Origin: Promethearchaeota archaeon
GTDB taxonomy: Archaea > Asgardarchaeota > Lokiarchaeia > Sigyniarchaeales > SOKP01
Assembly: GCA_016840085.1 (NCBI GenBank)
Contig: JAEOTA010000006.1
Span: 1-64,000, forward strand
Direction: 5' to 3'
Length of the DNA: 64,000 bases
Shown: piece after piece, positions 36,430 through 45,517 of the stretch
Layout of the letters: every line of letters begins with the position of its first letter
Position numbering within the stretch: position 1 is the first letter of the stretch
Notes under the pieces: generated by a model
What the model saw: the letters and a program-made list of their open reading frames with translations, nothing else
The model's database searches: none
Told to the model about the DNA's origin: nothing
Made by a program: the position numbers and the translations under genes

Positions 36430-37707
36430 TCAAGATTTTTTCTTCTTTTTCCCAGCACTTCCCAGTTTGCCCATAATCCATTCAGGTGTTCCAACACCAT
36501 TAAAATACTCTGTCCAAATATACATAAGTAACCCTAAAAATCCACAATAACCAGCAAAAACGATTGGCAAAAAGATAATAGAAAACTGACTTCCATATAG
36601 TGGAAGGAATAAATATTGAATTAAGAAAAGAGAGAGACTTGTTTTTCCATAAAAATTAACCATTTTAATGACATCATTAGATTTTTTTTTAATATCAATA
36701 AAGTAAAAGCATACTGCGATAAGTAAGAATCCAACTCCGAGATTATAGAACATGTTTTGGGCGGTACATCTTATCATATACACTGGCATTCCTGGAAAAT
36801 AGGAATAATCTTGTTGATTAGCTATTCGCAATAAATCAATATGCAAATATTCTGATTCTACAATAAATCCAGGTGCTGAGTGATATGGAGGAGGAGCAGG
36901 ATTTAAGAATGCCCATCCAGGTTCCCAAATATCAAAAGCTACGCCCCTCGGAACAATAATAAATAAACCAATTAATACTAATGCAATTCCATAATAAGTA
37001 AAGATTCGAAATAACCTATAATAAGCCTCTTTCGTCCCTTTTATCATTGCCTCGTAAATATATTCACCAAATATTGTAGATATAAAACATACTGATAGGT
37101 ATGGTAAAATTGGTACTTGAGGGAGAGGAGATGTTATAATGAAATGTAAGATTAGAACAACTACATTAGCATCCTTAAATTCATAGAGGATTTCTCGAAT
37201 CCAAGGAGAAAAGTAAATAATAATCGCGCCAATCACTGCGCGTGATAACTTACTAAATTTTAGTACATAGTATGAGAAAATCTGAGAGAATCCAATAAAC
37301 ATTAGGATGTTCCAACCCCATAAATTAGCAGGGAAAGGAACAGCTACGCCTGATGAGTACAACGACATTGGATTGAAAAGCACACCTATAACTATGATCA
37401 CTACTCCTCTTATTAAGATCCCATTGCGAATTACTTTTTCAGGTAATACTCCCTTTTTTCTTTTAACACTGAAAATTACACTAAGAGCCGAAAGAAACAC
37501 AAATAGCGAAGGACCGAGAACGTCCAAAAATGCAAAAACAAGTCCATATATATACCTCCAATCTTTATCAAGCCAGCTGAGAGCAGAATGAGCTAAGATT
37601 ATAAAGACCATAGCAAGCCCTTTTACAAAATCTATTGAAGCAATTCGCTTCGATGCTAAATTATTATTGAATTCGGCAGTTGATACTTCTTCAGTAGATA
37701 TCGACAT
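36430..37707 (-). CDS. Membrane acyltransferase-like protein (DUF1624/HGSNAT type), copy 1
   Basis: The 425-residue protein has about ten membrane helices. The N terminus KRIASIDFVKGLAMVFIILAH is the DUF1624/heparan-alpha-glucosaminide N-acetyltransferase-like start, RIxSIDxxKGxAxxxxxxAH. A later GWNILMFIGFSQIFSYY segment and the WTEYFNGVGTPEWIMG ending are shared with copy 2 (39294-40715). Such proteins move acyl groups across the membrane to sugars. The family call is by eye. Confidence 0.65.
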   Translation of the reverse strand: MSISTEEVSTAEFNNNLASKRIASIDFVKGLAMVFIILAHSALSWLDKDWRYIYGLVFAFLDVLGPSLFVFLSALSVIFSVKRKKGVLPEKVIRNGILIRGVVIIVIGVLFNPMSLYSSGVAVPFPANLWGWNILMFIGFSQIFSYYVLKFSKLSRAVIGAIIIYFSPWIREILYEFKDANVVVLILHFIITSPLPQVPILPYLSVCFISTIFGEYIYEAMIKGTKEAYYRLFRIFTYYGIALVLIGLFIIVPRGVAFDIWEPGWAFLNPAPPPYHSAPGFIVESEYLHIDLLRIANQQDYSYFPGMPVYMIRCTAQNMFYNLGVGFLLIAVCFYFIDIKKKSNDVIKMVNFYGKTSLSLFLIQYLFLPLYGSQFSIIFLPIVFAGYCGFLGLLMYIWTEYFNGVGTPEWIMGKLGSAGKKKKKS

Positions 37708-37891
37708 TCTTGATAATACACCAATTAATTATAGAATAAGGAAAAATCGACTTTCCTAAATAAAATTTTTTTTATATTTTAATTAAATTTAAACTAAAAA
37801 AACCTTTTTGTTATGAGTATTGATATTTAATCTCTGAGAAACTTTTAGTGCGAGTTCTTTTAAAAATAGGATAATAATCCCTATCTAAATT

Positions 37892-39175
37892 TTATTTTAC
37901 ATGATTTATGTTATAAATAAGTAAAGAATAGTATAATAAAATCAATAATATTAATCCTCCTATATTAAAAGGAAAAATTTCATATGTTAGATAAAAGATA
38001 ATCCAAAATATTAATATTAAAAAAGAAATGAGATAGTAAATATATTTAAAAAAAATATAGAGTTCAAAATCTTTTTCTAATAGTATAAAAAGGACTAAAA
38101 AAGGAGCCAATACAACTATATGATGAGGCCATGAGTCAAAATATACAAGGAGCATGATAGTAATACCAGCAAAGTACCCATGAATCAACTTATTTTGCTG
38201 AGCTCTAGAAAATAAAAATAATAAATACAAAGGAAGTAAAAAAAGTAAGGTTATTATAATAAAAACTAAGAAATAATTGATATCCAATTCGAGCACTTGA
38301 AAAAGAATAAGAATAATTCTCGTAAGGCTAAAAGAAGGATTGATCTCCAAGCCTCCTCCAATATTATATGTATATTCTCCTGTGAGATTAACTTCAATGA
38401 AATCTCCTATCATTTTAGGATGAAATATAAAAAATAATCCTGATAAAATAATTAGGAAAATAGACCCAAACAGTCTTAAAATCGTTCTTTTAAATTGAAA
38501 TACCATTTTTTTAACTTTTACATCGTAATTTAAGAATATTATAAAAGGTAAAAGAAGTGCTAAAGATGGTTTGAATAAAATTCCTAAACCAAGTGAGATT
38601 CCTCCAAGAAAGTCAAATTTAACACTATCTTTCAAGAAGAAAAAAAGCGAAGTAAGAATAAAAAAAGACACTAAAACATTGATTTGACCTAAAAAATAGT
38701 TCATAAATTGAGGAAGCATTATTAAAAAAATACCAAGGTGATGAAGTATAGATTCATTATCTGGATCATAGAATATGTCTTTTAAGTTATTCACTTTATA
38801 ACTAATATTCAACTTCCTGTTCGTATTCATATGAATTTGAATAATTTTATAAATCAAATAGATAGTAATGAGATTTAACGCAAAATTAAATATTTGAAAT
38901 ACAAAAAAACCTAATTTTAATCCTAATAACGAAAAAGGAGTAAAAAAGTAGGCAGAAATTGGAAAATATCTAAATGGAAAGAGATAGAGAGATGAATTAT
39001 ATAAATTGGGTAAATCATTAATTATGGTCAAACCTGCATTGTAAAAAGTCAAATAATCAGTATTACTGCTACTCATCAGTGGACTTTTTAAAAAAAAGAA
39101 AAAAATGAAAGTTATTACTAAAAATAAAGCATTTATTACCACAGCAAATAAAAAAAAAATTTGTGTCTTATTCAT
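37892..39175 (-). CDS. GT87-like (DUF2029) membrane glycosyltransferase
   Basis: The ~427-residue protein has about ten hydrophobic helices. The motif TDYLTFYNAG, just after the first helix, is the GT87/DUF2029 family's acidic catalytic loop, and PHHIVVLAPF near the C terminus is typical too. GT87 enzymes use polyprenyl-phosphate sugars (for example mannose) on the outer face. It is flanked by two acyltransferase paralogues, pointing to surface-glycan or glycolipid assembly. ATG 39175 is taken over the TTG at 39178. Confidence 0.75.
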   Translation of the reverse strand: MNKTQIFFLFAVVINALFLVITFIFFFFLKSPLMSSSNTDYLTFYNAGLTIINDLPNLYNSSLYLFPFRYFPISAYFFTPFSLLGLKLGFFVFQIFNFALNLITIYLIYKIIQIHMNTNRKLNISYKVNNLKDIFYDPDNESILHHLGIFLIMLPQFMNYFLGQINVLVSFFILTSLFFFLKDSVKFDFLGGISLGLGILFKPSLALLLPFIIFLNYDVKVKKMVFQFKRTILRLFGSIFLIILSGLFFIFHPKMIGDFIEVNLTGEYTYNIGGGLEINPSFSLTRIILILFQVLELDINYFLVFIIITLLFLLPLYLLFLFSRAQQNKLIHGYFAGITIMLLVYFDSWPHHIVVLAPFLVLFILLEKDFELYIFFKYIYYLISFLILIFWIIFYLTYEIFPFNIGGLILLILLYYSLLIYNINHVK

Positions 39176-39293
39176 CAATTATCTTCAAATCTATTAAATT
39201 ATGAGTGGAAACATCTTCTTTTAATTAGATGTTTAATCATTATTATAAATTAAAAAATGTTAAGAATTTATATTTTTCGTCAATCTCCTTGAT

Positions 39294-40715
39294 TTAATTC
39301 ACATTTTCTTCTTTTCTTGTATCATCTTTCGAGAGTTTTTTCATGAAATCCTCCATCTTCTTTACTTTTTCTCGTTTTTTAATCTTTGCATACACCTTTT
39401 TAGATGTTTTCTTGACAGCTTCACCTGATTTTTGTCCAATTCTTCCTAACTGAACCATTAGCCATTCAGGAGAGCCAACACCCTTAAAATTCTCCATCCA
39501 AACCCACATAAGAATGCCTAGAAAACCAACGTAGCAAAAAACAATAATCAAAAAGAGAGAAACACTGAATTGATCAAAGAAGATTGGAAGAAATAGGAAA
39601 TGAATTAGGAATAAACTAAGGGAAACTTTACCATAATATATCAACATATTCGTGAAATCATTTGAGACATTCTTAATATCTATAAAGTAAAAGAATATTG
39701 AGATAACGAATAATGCAGCACCTTGATTATAAAACATATTAGCACTTGTGCCCCGTATTAAGAAATTAGGCATTCCAGGGATTACAAAAAAATCCTGTTT
39801 ATTTGCGATTTCTAATAAATCTAAATGTGGATATTCAGATAATCCACCTACTACTGATTCAGGTGTTTGTAATGCCCAACCAGGTTGCCATTGTGTAAAA
39901 TTTAGACCGTTAGGGAAAAAGGCAAAAATTCCAACCAATATTAAAACTATTCCCCAAATAAAAAATATACGAAATAAACCCACGTAAGCGTCTTCAGTTC
40001 CTTTATTCATTGCTTCAAAGATGTATTCACCAAATATTGTAGACATGAAGCAAATCGACACCCATGGTAAAAGAGTTAAATGAGGTGTTGGAGATGTTAT
40101 GATGTAGTGGAAAAAAATACATATTAAATTACCAGCATCTTTACCTTCAAAAAGAAAAGCCCTAAGTATTGGAGAAAAAACAATTATTAAAATACCTATT
40201 AAAATACGTCTTGATTTCTTTAACTTTAAAATATAATAAGAAAAAATTTGAGAAAACCCAATGAATGTTATAATATTCCACCCAAAAACAATTACAATGA
40301 TTTTTCCTGTTACTGGATCAATTCCCACTAAATTAGTCATCATTCCTATTATGATCATTACAATTCCTCTTGTGAAAATACGGTTTCTAATAATCTTTTG
40401 AGGTAAAATTCCTTCTTTCCTTTTTATACTAAAGATAACACTTAGAGCTGAAAGAAAAACAAATAATGATGGACCAAGAATATCTAATAGAGCAAATAGA
40501 AGTCCATATAGATATATAGAATCATTGTCAAGCCATGCTTGTGCTGTGTGGGCTAAAATTACAAAGATTATAGCAAAACCTTTTAAAAAATCTATTGATG
40601 ATATGCGTTTAGGAGAGGCATAATCTTTAATATCCTCAAGAGGAATTTCTTGTTTTAGATAATTAAAGAGCGGAGGAGATTCAGTTTCTATTTCTATTTC
40701 AATTTCTGAAGTCAT
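39294..40715 (-). CDS. Membrane acyltransferase-like protein (DUF1624/HGSNAT type), copy 2
   Basis: The 473-residue paralogue of the 36430-37707 product has the same KRISSIDFLKGFAIIFVILAH start, the same GPSLFVFLSALSVIFSIKRK segment and the same MWVWMENFKGVGSPEWLM region. It adds an N-terminal acidic stretch and a ~50-residue Lys-rich cytoplasmic tail that copy 1 lacks. The copies are close in sequence and flank one gene, which suggests duplication. Both are likely to act on the same type of surface glycan. Confidence 0.65.
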   Translation of the reverse strand: MTSEIEIEIETESPPLFNYLKQEIPLEDIKDYASPKRISSIDFLKGFAIIFVILAHTAQAWLDNDSIYLYGLLFALLDILGPSLFVFLSALSVIFSIKRKEGILPQKIIRNRIFTRGIVMIIIGMMTNLVGIDPVTGKIIVIVFGWNIITFIGFSQIFSYYILKLKKSRRILIGILIIVFSPILRAFLFEGKDAGNLICIFFHYIITSPTPHLTLLPWVSICFMSTIFGEYIFEAMNKGTEDAYVGLFRIFFIWGIVLILVGIFAFFPNGLNFTQWQPGWALQTPESVVGGLSEYPHLDLLEIANKQDFFVIPGMPNFLIRGTSANMFYNQGAALFVISIFFYFIDIKNVSNDFTNMLIYYGKVSLSLFLIHFLFLPIFFDQFSVSLFLIIVFCYVGFLGILMWVWMENFKGVGSPEWLMVQLGRIGQKSGEAVKKTSKKVYAKIKKREKVKKMEDFMKKLSKDDTRKEENVN

Positions 40716-40850
40716 TTTATTTTCACTACTCTTTTTAATTGGGAATTCAAGATCGAAGAAAGATTAATATTTTCAAAATTTATTTTAATAATATTCTTTT
40801 TCAATTTTTATAGTTTTTCAATATCATAGAAAAAAATAGATAGATATTCA

Positions 40851-41270
40851 ATGGAATTCAAAAATATTCTTAATAAAAACTTATTTGGGTTAATAGGATC
40901 AATTTTATTAATATTATCTGAATTTTTTCAATGGTTTTCAGAACAAAATCTTATTGAGCTATATATATTAACGACTTCCATTGAGATTGAAAATTCTTTT
41001 TTATTCCTATTTCCATTAATCAGTGGGATTATTTGTTTAGCAGCTAGTATTTTAATTATTTATAAAGTCGAATTCAAGATTAAATCAGTTATATTATCAT
41101 TAGTAGGTTTAGGATTTCTAATAATATTCTTTTTTGATTACTTTATTCAAGAGATACAATATCTCTATAATGCGGGTGCTGGTCTATATATGGGAATATC
41201 AGGATTTCTCTTAATTATAATTAATATAATAAATGTGTTAATTACTATAGATAATCAAGGGGGTACATAG
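40851..41270 (+). CDS. Small four-helix membrane protein
   Basis: The 139-residue protein has four hydrophobic segments and short loops; no family was recognised. Its TAG stop overlaps the putative AUA start of the next gene (ATAG at 41267-41270), and AGGGGGT sits inside its last codons, so the two are probably translated together. It may act with the membrane-bound regulator downstream. Confidence 0.6.
   Translation: MEFKNILNKNLFGLIGSILLILSEFFQWFSEQNLIELYILTTSIEIENSFLFLFPLISGIICLAASILIIYKVEFKIKSVILSLVGLGFLIIFFFDYFIQEIQYLYNAGAGLYMGISGFLLIIINIINVLITIDNQGGT
41257..41264 (+). promoter_or_regulatory. Shine-Dalgarno for the winged-helix gene
   Basis: AAGGGGGT lies in the end of the upstream gene and 2-5 nt before the ATA at 41267 (9 nt before the next codon pair, ATC). 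It marks an initiation site where no ATG, GTG or TTG is present in the correct frame. Confidence 0.45.
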
Positions 41271-42148
41271 ATATCAGTAATAACAGTAAAAAAGGGGGGA
41301 ATAAAAATCATGATATTGAATCGAGTTTCTATTATGCTTTAGGTCATGAAATTCGCAGAGAAATTTTAAAGATAATAGGAGATAATGAGTTTACTTCATT
41401 TACTAATTTAAAAAAAGAGCTAAATGTTAGCACGGGAACAATTTATCATCATTTAGATACATTATCTGAATTAATTGAACAACGAGAAGATAAAAAATAT
41501 TGTTTAACAGAATTAGGGATTTACGCTTATAATTCTATAAAAGACAATATAGAATCAATTAAAGCGCCAGAGAAGGAATTTAAGTCTCCGATTTTAAGAA
41601 AATTAATGTCAGTAACAACTAAAAGATTCATACAATTTGAAAAGAAAGATAAAATTTTTACGATTTTGATATCAATAGCAATATTAATTCTTGGGACTCT
41701 ACTTTGTTGGCTGAACGGATTTTTCTCATTTTTATTGTTTTATCTAGATGTTGATCAGAGTTCATTTGAATCAATTTATCGGCTTTTGATTAGTTTTAGT
41801 TTTATTGCAAATTTTTTCCTTCTTTTTATTATAATAGAGGGTATTTCAAGAATATTTTATAAAAATAAGGAAAATACAGTTTATTTTTTTCAATCTTTTG
41901 CAATTATTCAATTTCCGATGTTATTTTACCTTATTTCTCACTTAATTTTTAAATTCTCAAATTTATTGGATAATAATATATTTAATTTGATAGATAAAAT
42001 TTTACTGATCATTTTCCAAGTTTGGTCCTTATGGTTATTATCATATAGTTTAAGTGTCAAAAAAGGATTGAAAATCGAAACTAGTTTGATTATATCTCTC
42101 TTACTTCACTATAGTGGTTTCACAATCATCCTATTTATATTGGTTTAA
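41267..42148 (+). CDS. Membrane-bound winged-helix (ArsR-like) regulator; non-ATG start
   Basis: Read from 41267 the protein is about 293 residues. Residues 15-85 are an ArsR-type winged helix (SSFYYALGHEIRREILKIIG, LKKELNVSTGTIYHHLDTLSE). Four hydrophobic helices follow from about residue 120 to the end. The only ATG in the frame (41606) would remove the whole DNA-binding domain. The reading frame is open back to the ATAG overlap with the preceding gene, so an AUA (or AUC/AUU) start is the simplest reading; an upstream indel is the alternative. The helices suggest a membrane-tethered transcription regulator. Confidence 0.7.
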   Translation: MDISNNSKKGGNKNHDIESSFYYALGHEIRREILKIIGDNEFTSFTNLKKELNVSTGTIYHHLDTLSELIEQREDKKYCLTELGIYAYNSIKDNIESIKAPEKEFKSPILRKLMSVTTKRFIQFEKKDKIFTILISIAILILGTLLCWLNGFFSFLLFYLDVDQSSFESIYRLLISFSFIANFFLLFIIIEGISRIFYKNKENTVYFFQSFAIIQFPMLFYLISHLIFKFSNLLDNNIFNLIDKILLIIFQVWSLWLLSYSLSVKKGLKIETSLIISLLLHYSGFTIILFILV

Positions 42149-43442
42149 GAATTTTAAAGCCCAATTTTGTTAAGGATTGAGTTATTTCTTTATATCTTTT
42201 CCTAGATGACTCTAAGTCTCTTGTTTTAGTCGCTATAAAGCATGAAAAATGATTTGAATCATTTAATGAAATGGGGGGTGTCACAAATTCGGGGACTTCT
42301 TTAATTAATTTAGATATTAACCCTTCATATAATCCCTTATTAGTTATCAGATCCTTTGAGCTTAATTCAATTCTAGTAAATAATGAAAAATTAAGATATT
42401 TAATCTTTATAGACTCTGTAACATTTAGTTTTGAATTTAGTATCAATTTAACAGGATTTTGATTAATTGTATTTCTTAATCCTATATAAGATGTTGTTAA
42501 TCTTGGATTAATTTCTATAAAATAAAGTTGGAGATCCTCTTTTCTTATTAAATCTATGCCAAAATATCCCGTAAATTTTGAAAACTTAGGAAATTTAATA
42601 GAATTTTTTAAATTTATATATATGTCTTGGGCATCCTTTACGGGAGTATGACCTCCAAAATATTCAGATTCATGGTTTGAATTTTTTAAATTTACAGTTT
42701 GGGAATTAATACTTAGAATTATCGGGGAATCTATTGAAGAATTCATTGAAAATTGAGTTCCAATTAAAGAGACACTTAAATCACAACCCTCAACATATTG
42801 TTGAAGGATATACTTACGTTTACTATCTAACGTATCCTTATATTGCTGAAAATAAGCTCTTATTTGCTCTTTATTTTCAAAATAGTATATTGATTCTGCA
42901 CCTACTCCATCTTCGGGTTTAATTACGATAGGTGTTTTTAATTTGTAAAATTTTTGAATAATAAAGTCAATATCTAAATTATTCTTTTTAAATGGTATTA
43001 TATAAGTTTTAGGAGTAACAATCTTATTAACTTTAAAAAAATCGTAGGTTTTTATCTTTGATGTTCCTAATTTAATTCCTTCTAAATTAGTACTTAAAAG
43101 TATTTTTTCATGATTTATTATGATTTTTGAAAGGTTATAAAGTATGTTTGAAGATTCAGGAGCAATGATAAAAACATATTTGCTATCTTTAACAAGGTTT
43201 TTGAATTTTCGAAGAAAATTCTCTTTACTATCAATTCTTTTAATGATATCTGCTTGTAAATATTTTGATAAGAAGAAAATCCGATAATCTAAAATTGTGC
43301 TTATTTCAAAATCTAACCTTTTAAAATCAGTTATAATAGATTTTAACATCCCAAAACCTTCACAAAAAAGTGAAGTTGGGATATTAATTTGATTAAATCC
43401 TCCCCCAGAAACATATTCAAAAATAAATAATTTATTCTTCAT
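42135..43442 (-). CDS. ATP-grasp ligase, MfnD-like
   Basis: The 435-residue protein starts LFIFEYVSGGGFN and has an ATP-grasp core: TPIVIKPEDGVGAESIYYF (Lys and glycine-rich loop), QQYVEGCDLSVSLIG and YFIEINPRLTTSYIG (metal-binding Glu/Asn). The FEYxSGGG start and domain layout resemble tyramine-glutamate ligase (MfnD) and related archaeal ATP-grasp enzymes that join an amine or amino acid to a carboxylate. Its product is not clear; no other methanofuran genes are here. Its 3' end overlaps the regulator gene by 14 nt (convergent). Confidence 0.75.
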   Translation of the reverse strand: MKNKLFIFEYVSGGGFNQINIPTSLFCEGFGMLKSIITDFKRLDFEISTILDYRIFFLSKYLQADIIKRIDSKENFLRKFKNLVKDSKYVFIIAPESSNILYNLSKIIINHEKILLSTNLEGIKLGTSKIKTYDFFKVNKIVTPKTYIIPFKKNNLDIDFIIQKFYKLKTPIVIKPEDGVGAESIYYFENKEQIRAYFQQYKDTLDSKRKYILQQYVEGCDLSVSLIGTQFSMNSSIDSPIILSINSQTVNLKNSNHESEYFGGHTPVKDAQDIYINLKNSIKFPKFSKFTGYFGIDLIRKEDLQLYFIEINPRLTTSYIGLRNTINQNPVKLILNSKLNVTESIKIKYLNFSLFTRIELSSKDLITNKGLYEGLISKLIKEVPEFVTPPISLNDSNHFSCFIATKTRDLESSRKRYKEITQSLTKLGFKILKPI

Positions 43443-43579
43443 TAATTTAGAATTAAAAATTAGTTTTCAGAGTTTTATAGATCACCCCGTCATTAAAATG
43501 TTTTTATAGATTAGTTTTAAAATGATGAAGAAATAATTTTAAATAACGTTAATTTAACAAAAAACTTTAAAATTTGATT

Positions 43580-44815
43580 ATGTCTCCTTTTTATCAAGAA
43601 GAAGTCATGCAACGTATTCGATACTTGCACTTCAATATAAAGAAGTTAGAAGATGCTTTAGAAAAAGAAGATGAACATTTTAGTTTAGATGATCTAAATC
43701 TTATTTTCGAATATACTAAAGTCTTAAATGTAAATTATCAAAATGAAAATCATAGTGCGATTTTGAAAGATTTGGATATTACACCAACTTTTCAAGATCC
43801 GGTGGCTAACAGAGAGATTGAGATTCATGATATAATGTTTGAATGTGCTAGAGTTTTATGGGTTATGGCTAAGGCATATTCACAACTTTCTGAAAAATAT
43901 GAGGAAGAAGAAGAATGGGAAAATGCTATAATTTCTATGACAGAGTGTAGTAAGATCTATAAGACAGCAGCATATTTTAGCGCTGCTGTTGTCCACCAAA
44001 AAGATAAAGGAATTATTCTTGATTCTGAGAATCTTGAGTTAAATTCAGAGGAATCACGAGTTCTTGCTCAAAGTATCGCAGCATTAAAAGAAGAAAATGA
44101 GAATAATATTTACTTTTCATCCAAATTATATGCGGGTCTCAGTTTATTATCAAAAAGACTATTTTATTTAAGAAAGCATGAGGAAAAGAAAAAACAACAG
44201 ATAAGAGCCCAATTTCATTATGATATGGGAAAAGCATGCAATCTTAAAGCTCATGCTTCTTTAGAATCTTCAATAACAAATATAAATAAAGAAAAAGTAA
44301 AAAAATTACAGCAAAAAGCTTTATGGTATTATTTAAAAGCAAAAAACATTTGGGATGATATGGTTGAAAATCTTTCACTCTCTAGTGAAGAAAAGGAAAA
44401 TATAGAGTTAAACTTATCTATAGTGGAAGAAAATCTTAAGGAAAGTGATATAGAACAACTAAATTATGAAGAAATAAAAAAAATTCAAGATCCCGAACCT
44501 ATAATTATTATTCCAGAAAATTTAGCCCCATTTGTGCCAAAAAATATAATTTATTTGACCAAATTTGTGCCAAGAGATGTAAATATCAAAAGATTTAAGA
44601 CATACCAGAAGAAAAAATTAGAAGAAAAAATACCCTATAGTAAAAAAGAAAAATTAATCGATAAAAAAGCGGGAGTTGTAAGAACTATAAATGAATTGAA
44701 AGTTTTAAGGGGAAGTAACGAAATTGATGTCGATAAATTTGCCGAACTTATGGAAAAGTATTCAACTAAACTTAAGATGATTGATTCCGCTATAGAGAAA
44801 TTAGCAAAAAGATAA
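43580..44815 (+). CDS. Helical repeat protein, possible BRO1-like
   Basis: The ~411-residue protein is almost entirely helical. FECARVLWVMAKAYSQLSEKY and a following amphipathic helix pair (AIISMTECSKIYKTAAYFSAA), then ESRVLAQSIAALKE and a helix with KACNLKAHASLE, resemble the BRO1-domain pattern (FExAxVLFNxAxxxSQxA and LAQAQ). BRO1 domains bind ESCRT-III in eukaryotes. The C-terminal 130 residues have a PxxP-rich linker and coiled coil. TPR-like fold is the alternative. The ATG at 43580 is preferred to TTG 43574. Confidence 0.45.
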   Translation: MSPFYQEEVMQRIRYLHFNIKKLEDALEKEDEHFSLDDLNLIFEYTKVLNVNYQNENHSAILKDLDITPTFQDPVANREIEIHDIMFECARVLWVMAKAYSQLSEKYEEEEEWENAIISMTECSKIYKTAAYFSAAVVHQKDKGIILDSENLELNSEESRVLAQSIAALKEENENNIYFSSKLYAGLSLLSKRLFYLRKHEEKKKQQIRAQFHYDMGKACNLKAHASLESSITNINKEKVKKLQQKALWYYLKAKNIWDDMVENLSLSSEEKENIELNLSIVEENLKESDIEQLNYEEIKKIQDPEPIIIIPENLAPFVPKNIIYLTKFVPRDVNIKRFKTYQKKKLEEKIPYSKKEKLIDKKAGVVRTINELKVLRGSNEIDVDKFAELMEKYSTKLKMIDSAIEKLAKR

Positions 44816-44839
44816 ATCTTTAAAATAAGTTTATTTTGG

Positions 44840-45271
44840 TTAAAAACGTTCTCCAGGTAAAGGTTTTTTCTCTTTTTCCAGATATTTTTTGCGATTTTCC
44901 TCTAATTCAAAATCTCTTTGAGATTCTTCTTGGAATACAATATCATAAACTTCTTTTATCACAACACAGATTAGTAAAGCTTCCATAAAACTGATTAGAA
45001 CTACCATTAGCAGCTCTAAATTATGCAAATTTTTGAAAAATAGTGTCGTAAACATAAAAAAATGAGGGATATATAAGAGCGTGACTATTCCAATATTTTT
45101 ACCAAATTTAATAATATGTTTATTTTCTAGTTTGAAAATTTTTTCTATTTTTACTACTTGCCATAAATAGTATATACAAAATAAGAGATTTATAGCGCAC
45201 AAGATTATAATAAGATCTCTTTCTGCAGTCTCTAAGGCAATATAAGGTTGCAATAAATAGGATCCTATCAT
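44840..45271 (-). CDS. Small membrane protein, N terminus uncertain
   Basis: From the ATG at 45271 the product is 143 residues with three hydrophobic helices and a charged C-terminal tail rich in Glu/Lys. The frame is open upstream to 45373 and encodes a further hydrophobic helix (DGLLSLVLILAFFSITF), so the real protein probably starts earlier, but there is no ATG, GTG or TTG; an AUU at 45356-45358 or an indel in the nearby A10 run are possible. No family was recognised. Confidence 0.55.
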   Translation of the reverse strand: MIGSYLLQPYIALETAERDLIIILCAINLLFCIYYLWQVVKIEKIFKLENKHIIKFGKNIGIVTLLYIPHFFMFTTLFFKNLHNLELLMVVLISFMEALLICVVIKEVYDIVFQEESQRDFELEENRKKYLEKEKKPLPGERF

Positions 45272-45517
45272 AAAAGTGATTGAGAAAAAAGCTAAAATTA
45301 ATACTAAAGATAATAATCCATCATGGAAATCTTTATAATCTAAAGTATTCTCACCAATATATTTTTTTTTTAATCAGCCTATTCTAAATATAATTTAATT
45401 TTAAATTAATATTTAAAGCAATTTTACAGTATTTATTGAAAAGTAAATTGAAATTTTATTAAAGAAAAAAATTAACAATATATTATCATAATCAAATTAG
45501 AAAAATGATTGTTATTT

